Assembly (NCBI GenBank): GCA_002294445.1
Contig: DBEI01000034.1
Location: 7,728-17,133 of the forward strand
DNA length: 9,406 nt
Source of the DNA: Patescibacteria group bacterium UBA910
Lineage (GTDB): Bacteria; Patescibacteriota; Minisyncoccia; Phycocordibacterales; DATDWN01
Direction of reading: 5' to 3'
Both the position numbers and the translations under genes were made by a program. Below the pieces are notes generated by a model. That model saw only the letters and a program-made list of their open reading frames with translations, did not search any database and was not told the origin of the DNA. Within the stretch, counting starts at the first letter, position 1. Each line of letters starts with the position of its first letter. Shown one piece after another: positions 5,730 to 9,406 of this stretch.

Positions 5730-6464
5730 TTATTTATAAATTGCGTTTCTAACCTTAAACTTCTCAATCTGTCGACCTGACAATGCAGCCGAAATACTAA
5801 TAAGTTGATCATCAGGAACATCCAAATTAAACCAATCATTAAATAGTTCTTTAATTTCTTCCTCTGTGAGTTTGCCTGTATTCATTGCAAAAGATACTCG
5901 ACGGTGATCTCTTACACTAAAAACTGGTGATACCCGAAGATATTTAAGACATTTATCGGCAAAATATTGGGTGATGCGGTTTGTTGTGTTATTAATATAT
6001 ATTTTCCTTACTTTAGTGGCATTTCCCTTACCAGGAACAGGGGTTCCGTTTTTCTCTTTAGAGAGAAACGGAATATTCTCTGATGTATTCTCTGATACAA
6101 TAGAAGAATTCAACGAAGGGTGAAGTTCCATCATTACCTTTCGTAAGATTCCACCATCAATTTTATAGTGATTTACGGGGGCACCTTTAACCTTTTCTCT
6201 CCAGATTTTCAATATGCCCATTTCCTTTAACTTTCTCCTAATTAGACGTTGCATGCGAGGAGTAAGAGTGGTCTCCGCCTCCATTTCCGAGTCAGTCTTA
6301 TAAATTATTCCATCGCCCTTACAACCCTTATCACTCCAATACATAATTTGTTGGAAAAAAATTGCCTCACCTACACCTCCAAGCATCCTAGAAAATGTCG
6401 CATGAAAAGCAATTGGTTTTTCTCCTATAATTCGAAACACATTCTTAAGTTTGTCGTTGCTCAT
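5730..6464 (-). CDS. Winged-helix replication-initiation-type protein of a mobile element
   Basis: The 244-residue protein carries a winged-helix segment at about residues 32-105: IFFQQIMYWSDKG, then GIIYKTDSEMEAETTLTPRMQRLIRRKLKEMGILKI in pieces, then NHYKID. The pattern 'Q..YW..K...giyKt..e...e..ls..q..r..kkL...GiL' is typical of phage and plasmid replication proteins (O-like or DnaD-like). A Ser/Thr/Asn-rich linker (about 118-160) leads to a C-terminal helical domain (about 165-240) with LTEEEIKELFNDW, possibly binding DNA or a helicase loader. The start is supported by AAAGGATC about eight bases upstream. It overlaps the preceding small gene by 20 bases and is followed by the recombinase, so the three are probably one operon. 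The replication role is inferred from fold and neighbours. Confidence 0.6.
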   Translation of the reverse strand: MSNDKLKNVFRIIGEKPIAFHATFSRMLGGVGEAIFFQQIMYWSDKGCKGDGIIYKTDSEMEAETTLTPRMQRLIRRKLKEMGILKIWREKVKGAPVNHYKIDGGILRKVMMELHPSLNSSIVSENTSENIPFLSKEKNGTPVPGKGNATKVRKIYINNTTNRITQYFADKCLKYLRVSPVFSVRDHRRVSFAMNTGKLTEEEIKELFNDWFNLDVPDDQLISISAALSGRQIEKFKVRNAIYK

Positions 6465-6636
6465 TTTTTTGATCCTTTGCAGTTTCAGCCACTGACTTAT
6501 GGTGAATTTTTGCTAGCAAATCAAAATAACCGACGAGGTCGGCTAGTATCTGTAAAGCTTCTTCGAGAGTAATGTCCACTCCCAAATCTTCTTTAATAAC
6601 TATTTTTAATTTTTCTGCTAGTAAAACACTGCTCAT
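6445..6636 (-). CDS. Small helical protein of unknown function
   Basis: This 63-residue product is predicted to be mostly helical (EKLKIVIKEDLG, then LEEALQILADLVGYFDLLAK) with a polar, charged tail. I do not recognise a family. It overlaps the start of the replication-type gene by 20 bases in another frame, which suggests translational coupling and supports it being real. Small helical proteins in this position of mobile-element operons are often regulators or accessory replication factors, but nothing here proves that. No SD is visible. The start codon sits at the foot of a strong hairpin (6636-6673), so its translation may be controlled by RNA structure. Confidence 0.55.
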   Translation of the reverse strand: MSSVLLAEKLKIVIKEDLGVDITLEEALQILADLVGYFDLLAKIHHKSVAETAKDQKNEQRQT

Positions 6637-6673
6637 ATAAAACCGCCAAGCAGTGACTTTTGGCGGTTTTATA
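6636..6673. terminator. 14-bp perfect hairpin, possible bidirectional terminator or translational switch
   Basis: TATAAAACCGCCAA (6636-6649) pairs perfectly with 6660-6673 around a 10-nt loop. An A-tract, GC core and T-tract on both strands is the pattern of a bidirectional terminator. On the minus strand it would end the transcript of the upstream split gene, but its arm reaches the A of the ATG of the small gene. The loop carries GCAGTG, whose complement CACTGC occurs on both sides (6627-6632 and 6681-6686), so alternative pairings are possible. Confidence 0.6.
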
Positions 6674-6765
6674 ATATGGCCACTGCATGATCACGAATGA
6701 CCATGCTTCCATCTTAGAAGGTATAGCTATTCACCATGACTACCTATAAAGGGGCTGATTATAAT

Positions 6766-7188
6766 TCACACACGTCTTGATTTCTTCTGATCCTGGACCA
6801 CCTTTCTCACAATTTCAGGTGTTACCTTTGTATATCCAGCTTGCACTGCCAATCTAGCAACGATGATATCTCTTCTCGAGTCTTTGAGATCAGTAAAAAG
6901 TTTATCATCCGGTGACATCCAAAGATTATAAATGAATTCATTTCTAACTTTGTTATTAGATTTTCTTATACGTGTTTGCTTACCACCACTTCTCATGTGT
7001 CGTTTTACTTCGCCCCAATTTTTTTCAATAAATTCAAGTGCATCCTCTTTGGAAGCAAGGTTATGTATCAAAAGTTTTACATAATCATCTCCACGTGCTT
7101 TCCATTGTGCTTCATTGCCCAATAAGTGATCACCGTGAGAGTTTTTATTTTCTACAGCAAATAAGGCTTGTGACTTTCTCAAACTCAA
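6766..7188 (-). CDS. Distal part of a TAG-interrupted gene, function unknown
   Basis: The 140-residue frame given here starts at a TTG without an SD. The same frame is open 21 codons further, to the TAG at 7252-7254 that ends the gene upstream, and those codons (ISADYLIINYILNNNNF) look protein-like. There is no ATG or GTG in the gap. The natural reading is that this is the C-terminal part of one gene with the 7252-7512 segment. The product is charged and helical (EDALEFIEKNWGEVKRHM; DSRRDIIVARLAVQAGY) with a basic C-terminus, which could suit nucleic-acid binding. I do not recognise the family. It may be the expressed end of a readthrough product, an independently initiated protein or a decayed pseudogene. 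Confidence 0.5.
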   Translation of the reverse strand: MSLRKSQALFAVENKNSHGDHLLGNEAQWKARGDDYVKLLIHNLASKEDALEFIEKNWGEVKRHMRSGGKQTRIRKSNNKVRNEFIYNLWMSPDDKLFTDLKDSRRDIIVARLAVQAGYTKVTPEIVRKVVQDQKKSRRV

Positions 7189-7251
7189 ATCAAAATTATT
7201 GTTATTAAGAATATAATTAATAATAAGATAATCTGCACTTATAGGCAGGTC

Positions 7252-7512
7252 CTATTTTTCTAAAAAAGAAATTAGCGCATCATCAAATAAAATAACTGGT
7301 TTTATTACATTAATATCGAGATCTAAAATATACTCTGCAAACATTCCTCCTCGCTTCACATACCACCCCGTGTTTTCAGATTCATTCAAGTAACCATCCA
7401 TGGGAATAGAGTGTGCGATTCTTAATTTTTTAATATCAGCCCAAAAGTTTTTACGGAGGGATGCTTTATAAACAAGTTCCTCAATTTTATCATCACTGCT
7501 CATAAACCACAT
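7252..7512 (-). CDS. Proximal part of a TAG-interrupted gene, function unknown
   Basis: The 86-residue product (or 83 from the second ATG at 7503) has IEELVYKASLRKNFWADIKKL and ENTGWYVKRGGMFAEYILDLD, and ends ALISFLEK at a TAG. The reading frame continues without another stop until 6766, so the intact ancestor would have had about 245 residues. No known domain is recognised. A good promoter lies upstream (7553-7580) and the leader is about 30 nt without a clear SD. It is divergent from the structured RNA candidate. Confidence 0.5.
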   Translation of the reverse strand: MWFMSSDDKIEELVYKASLRKNFWADIKKLRIAHSIPMDGYLNESENTGWYVKRGGMFAEYILDLDINVIKPVILFDDALISFLEK

Positions 7513-7552
7513 GGTATGCCGAATGTGCTGTTAATTCAAGCTAAAATGCTAT

Positions 7553-7580
7553 ATTATATAAATACAACTGAATAGCTCAA
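7553..7580 (-). promoter_or_regulatory. Promoter of the TAG-interrupted gene
   Basis: On the minus strand TTGAGC (7580-7575) and TATAAT (7558-7553) are 16 bases apart. The AT-rich core also reads as a -10-like TATAAA on the plus strand, so divergent transcription toward the structured RNA candidate is plausible. Confidence 0.55.
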
Positions 7581-7583
7581 GCA

Positions 7584-7740
7584 TGAGCAAAAGTAGCCTA
7601 AACCAGTAGCAATATTGGCATGGTGAAAGTTAGTCAGGACATGCACAAAAAGGCCCCCATAGGGTCGCATGTCCTGCCATATCGAGAAATCGGTATGAGA
7701 GACTTCGGTCTCTACCTGTGGTGGGCTTTTTGCGTGCTCA
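7584..7740 (+). ncRNA. Candidate structured RNA, multi-hairpin with stable tetraloops
   Basis: Four compact hairpins follow one another. They are CCAGTA-GCAA-TATTGG (7603-7618), a 10-bp stem CAGGACATGC/GCATGTCCTG (7635-7644 with 7667-7676) capped by an inner GGCCC/GGGTC stem, CATATCGA-GAAA-TCGGTATG (7678-7697), and AGAGAC-TTCG-GTCTCT (7698-7713). The last three are separated by only one and zero bases. A closing helix is possible: TGAGCA (7584-7589) with TGCTCA (7735-7740), and GCC (7596-7598) with GGC (7724-7726), followed by TTTTT at 7727-7731. The two GNRA loops and the C(UUCG)G loop exist only in the plus-strand RNA, which fixes the sense. I know no family that matches. It may be an independent RNA or the leader of the gene at 7778. 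Confidence 0.6.
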
Positions 7741-7777
7741 ATCACTCCTTATCCCTAACATCGCAATAGAAACTAAT

Positions 7778-8242
7778 ATGGAAAATGTAGAAGCACCCAA
7801 GAAAAAGAAAATGTCTAAAGTTCTCATCATTGGGATTATTGTCCTCGCATTGATTATCATTGGTCTGCAATCTGACAGTTCGCCCTCTCAATCCGTAACA
7901 CAGACGACTGCACCATCAGTGCAGAGCGATGAGCCAAAACTGGAATTGAAGGCATTTAACTGTGAATACGATTCGAATTTCTACACCATCAGCGGTCAAG
8001 TTAAAAACATAAGTGATACTTCTCTCAAAAACGTAGAGGCATTGGGACAAACCTTCACAATGGATGGTCAGTATGTAAACTCAGAAGATAGTCTTATTGA
8101 CTACAATCCCATCCTTCCGGGACAGACATCACCCTTCAAAGTCATGATGACCATGAATCCTGAGATGAAAAGATGCAAGGTGAGCTTCAAATTCCTTATG
8201 GGTGGTAGTATCTCTGCCACACGAGCAGCAAGCTCAAATTAA
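7778..8242 (+). CDS. Membrane-anchored FxLYD-like extracellular domain protein
   Basis: The 154-residue protein starts with a lysine-rich cytoplasmic stretch (KKKKMSK, residues 8-14), one transmembrane helix (about 15-30) and a Ser/Thr/Gln-rich spacer (31-52). A beta-sandwich domain follows that resembles FxLYD: ELKAFNCEYDSNFYTISGQVKN, then SLKNVEALGQTF, then NPILPGQTSPFKVMM. C62 and C133 could form a disulfide outside the cell. Such domains are common on surface proteins of Gram-positive and CPR bacteria, and their ligands are mostly unknown. The frame is open from 7718, but the start at 7778 avoids the structured RNA and places charged residues before the helix. No SD is seen. The gene may be controlled by the RNA structure 37 bases upstream. 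A terminator follows. Confidence 0.75.
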   Translation: MENVEAPKKKKMSKVLIIGIIVLALIIIGLQSDSSPSQSVTQTTAPSVQSDEPKLELKAFNCEYDSNFYTISGQVKNISDTSLKNVEALGQTFTMDGQYVNSEDSLIDYNPILPGQTSPFKVMMTMNPEMKRCKVSFKFLMGGSISATRAASSN

Positions 8243-8252
8243 CGGTAGTTTT

Positions 8253-8278
8253 CCACTTTTGGAAAATCAGTGGTTTTT
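8253..8278 (+). terminator. Terminator of the FxLYD-like gene
   Basis: CCACT (8253-8257) pairs with AGTGG (8269-8273) and is followed by TTTTT. An overlapping TTTTCC/GGAAAA pairing (8249-8254 with 8261-8266) is a competing hairpin. The stem is short, so strength is uncertain. Confidence 0.55.
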
Positions 8279-8403
8279 AGATAGGTCAACTCCAAAAAAG
8301 TGAAGTAAATATTACTTATTTTCCTTTTTGCATCCATCGTTTTTACTCATTTTCTCGCGTAAAAATATTTTTCAAATGCACACTCACGGGGCTAAAGACC
8401 TCC

Positions 8404-8853
8404 TCAATCCAGGTTATCATCGTCCTCTCTCCATGGTCGGAGGCCTTTCATTGCTCTCTGTTCGTTAAACTGCTTTCTTCGTGTCGGACTCATGAATCTG
8501 GGATCTCTCAACTCCAAAAATCGCATGGCAAGTCTTGGATTCTTTTCTAGTCCATCATTGAGTGATTTCATTGCTCTAAATACTATCTCCGATTCCAGTC
8601 TCTTACGAAGACTTCTCATCTTAGGGTAGAGCTGCTCAAAATATTTCATCTGATCAATCGAGATGGTGGCAAAATTACACGCTTCCTGAATACTCATCCC
8701 CATCTTAAATGCAGAAAGGAGCATGTAGAGTTTTCTCTGATTCATCCACCAGCCATTTGCACTTTGCTCTATGGTGATTGGTTCGTAGTGTTCAATGCCG
8801 AAATCAACGACATACGCTACCTGTATTTCTCGCTTTTCTTCAGTTGGTTCCAT
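8404..8853 (-). CDS. Terminase-small-subunit-like DNA-binding protein
   Basis: The 149-residue protein has a helix-turn-helix at about residues 43-72 (LLSAFKMGMSIQEACNFATISIDQMKYFEQLYP), here read as two helices with the turn near ATIS. This is followed by a basic helix and a segment NPRLAMRFLELRDPRF. The sequence 'a...G.s..eAc..a.is...l..y...yP' followed by 'A..fLe.rdP.f' is typical of phage small terminase subunits, which recognise viral DNA for packaging. The C-terminus is basic then acidic (RRKQFNEQ ... REDDDNLD). No large terminase, portal or capsid gene is adjacent, so it may be a prophage relic or a co-opted DNA-binding protein. No SD is evident, and the AT-rich upstream has -10-like sequences close to the ATG. 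Confidence 0.6.
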   Translation of the reverse strand: MEPTEEKREIQVAYVVDFGIEHYEPITIEQSANGWWMNQRKLYMLLSAFKMGMSIQEACNFATISIDQMKYFEQLYPKMRSLRKRLESEIVFRAMKSLNDGLEKNPRLAMRFLELRDPRFMSPTRRKQFNEQRAMKGLRPWREDDDNLD

Positions 8854-9173
8854 GTATATATTATTTCATATACCTTTCCGGCTTAAAATACACAAAGTTA
8901 CTGCAGCAGGTGCACCAAATTGAATAAATATTCAAAATCTTACATGAAGCTCTTAGCTAGAGATCTTCCTTGGAGCCCTACGGCCTTCGTGGTTGAGCAA
9001 ATGAGTTCAAATCATACAAATGTCCTGTATTAGAGCCACGGATTCTGTGTGGAGTGATTTTGGTCATTTGACAGCTTGACAAAATAGTGGTGTTAGGAGT
9101 ATAATATACCCAGAAACCTGCTGTAATGGTGGGTTCAGAAAAATCTATCCTGTAATGGGAAAGGACATTGAAA
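8854..9173. other. 320-base non-coding gap
   Basis: No convincing gene is present: the minus-strand frames here lack coding character. The left half is AT-rich with weak short hairpins, such as GAAG/CTTC around 8946-8968 and CGTGGTT/AGCCACG at 8988-8994 with 9034-9040. The right half holds the strong promoter at 9076-9105 and a 5' leader containing CTGTAATGG twice (9121-9129 and 9150-9158). Confidence 0.6.
9076..9105 (+). promoter_or_regulatory. Consensus sigma70 promoter of the right-end gene
   Basis: A perfect TTGACA (9076-9081) and a perfect TATAAT (9100-9105) are 18 bases apart. A second TTGACA lies at 9068-9073. Predicted transcription starts near 9112, leaving a leader of about 62 nt. 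It is the best promoter in the window. Confidence 0.85.
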
Positions 9174-9406
9174 ATGCGTAAAACGAACGATCGTGGAATG
9201 TATCCGACCATCATGATTCACCGCTCCTCCTATAGCCAGCTGGCTATCGGCGGCGCGATGCTCACCCGAGTCCATGAGGACGAAGGCGAAGCGGAATGCT
9301 CCCAGTGCACCCCTACGGGTTGCAGTGGCTGGCACACTCGCTTTGATGGTGGTAACCGTCCTGGTATTCTCGACATGCCGTGCGACCTGGTTGCCATGTA
9401 TGTCGA
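9174..9406 (+). CDS. Unknown GC-rich gene, N-terminal part (runs off the window)
   Basis: An ATG at 9174 opens a frame of 77 complete codons with no stop before the window end. GGAAAGGA about ten bases upstream and the consensus promoter at 9076-9105 support it. The product starts MRKTNDRGMYPTIMIHR and has no signal peptide. It contains CSQCTPTGCSGWH, a cysteine/histidine cluster that could bind zinc, and ends here with a further cysteine in DMPCDLVAMYV. Thirty-eight of the 60 bases at 9241-9300 are G or C, far above the element genes to the left and similar to the secreted-protein gene at 2720. I do not recognise the family. Overlapping minus-strand frames are explained by this gene. Confidence 0.7.
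   Translation, partial: MRKTNDRGMYPTIMIHRSSYSQLAIGGAMLTRVHEDEGEAECSQCTPTGCSGWHTRFDGGNRPGILDMPCDLVAMYV

Larger units (their letters stand above)
4090..8853. mobile_element. Probable integrated phage- or plasmid-derived element beside tRNA-Asn (boundaries uncertain)
   Basis: The interval is bounded on the left by a large serine recombinase ending in a tRNA gene. It contains a winged-helix replication-type protein, small unknown genes, a structured RNA candidate and a terminase-small-subunit-like gene. This content is typical of integrated elements. I found no direct repeat of the tRNA end elsewhere in the window, but serine recombinases leave only very short shared cores, so the right boundary cannot be placed by eye. 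The absence of portal, capsid and large terminase genes means it is either partial, degraded, or continues past the window. Confidence 0.4.

Noticed and set aside
4090..7254. Genome-wide reassignment of TAG as a sense codon
   Set aside because: raiA and the recombinase also end at TAG at sensible positions, so TAG appears to be a normal stop here. Any readthrough would be local.
7584..7740. Retron msr-msd RNA or c-di-GMP riboswitch
   Set aside because: The closing repeats recall a retron and GCCTAAACCA recalls a GEMM-I segment, but there is no reverse transcriptase in the window and the other conserved riboswitch parts are missing.
7554..7745. Minus-strand 63-codon frame and plus-strand extension from 7718
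   Set aside because: Both run through the tetraloop hairpins of the structured RNA candidate and show no coding character.
8988..9040. tRNA-like fold with a GTTCAAATC T-loop-like sequence
   Set aside because: The T stem does not pair, the two inner hairpins overlap, and no acceptor or anticodon arm fits.
8978..9335. Minus-strand frames of 78 and 66 codons at the right end
   Set aside because: They overlap the strong plus-strand promoter and GC-rich gene, and lack recognisable domains or ribosome sites.
1..9406. CRISPR arrays, rRNA genes and insertion sequences with terminal inverted repeats
   Set aside because: No regularly spaced repeats, rRNA signatures or transposase frames were seen on either strand.

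Overview
The window looks like a chromosomal segment of a Candidate Phyla Radiation (Patescibacteria, probably Parcubacteria-like) bacterium with a mobile-element region in its right half. This is inferred from AT-rich short genes, few good Shine-Dalgarno sites, at least two promoters that imply leaderless mRNAs, a tRNA gene split by a self-splicing intron, and a large serine recombinase and HNH protein of types I associate with Parcubacteria. No ribosomal RNA marker is present, so the placement is not proven. TGA, TAA and TAG all end genes here, which argues against the UGA-recoded CPR lineages.

Left part (1-2610), housekeeping. The tail of a probable priA is followed by def and fmt, the usual bacterial order. 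def and fmt process initiator formyl-methionine: Fmt adds the formyl group to Met-tRNA and Def removes it from new proteins. Facing them on the minus strand are a ribosome hibernation factor (raiA/hpf family) with its own consensus promoter, and a probable two-gene unit of a DUF167 (YggU) protein and a DUF2103-like protein ending in a strong terminator.

Middle (2640-4136). A GC-rich secreted-protein gene sits as a self-contained cassette with promoter, strong ribosome site and terminator. It is followed by an HNH nuclease gene (minus) and, divergent from it, a tRNA-Asn(GUU) gene whose anticodon loop is interrupted by a 248-nt ORF-less group I intron. All core helices P1-P9 can be traced by eye.

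Right part (4090-8853), accessory. A minus-strand operon-like set (small ORF, winged-helix replication-type protein, large serine recombinase) runs toward the tRNA, and the recombinase ends inside the tRNA 3' end. Upstream are a gene cut in two by an in-frame TAG, a candidate structured RNA at about 7584-7740 with stable tetraloops on the plus strand only, a membrane-anchored FxLYD-like protein, and a terminase-small-subunit-like gene. Together they suggest an integrated phage- or plasmid-derived element, but no capsid, portal or large terminase gene is visible and the far boundary was not found.

Right end (8854-9406). A 320-base gap holds a near-perfect promoter driving another GC-rich, cysteine-containing gene that runs off the window. 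The two GC-rich genes differ sharply in composition from everything else here. The observations most worth following up are the structured RNA, the intron-bearing tRNA-Asn beside the recombinase, and the TAG-split gene.
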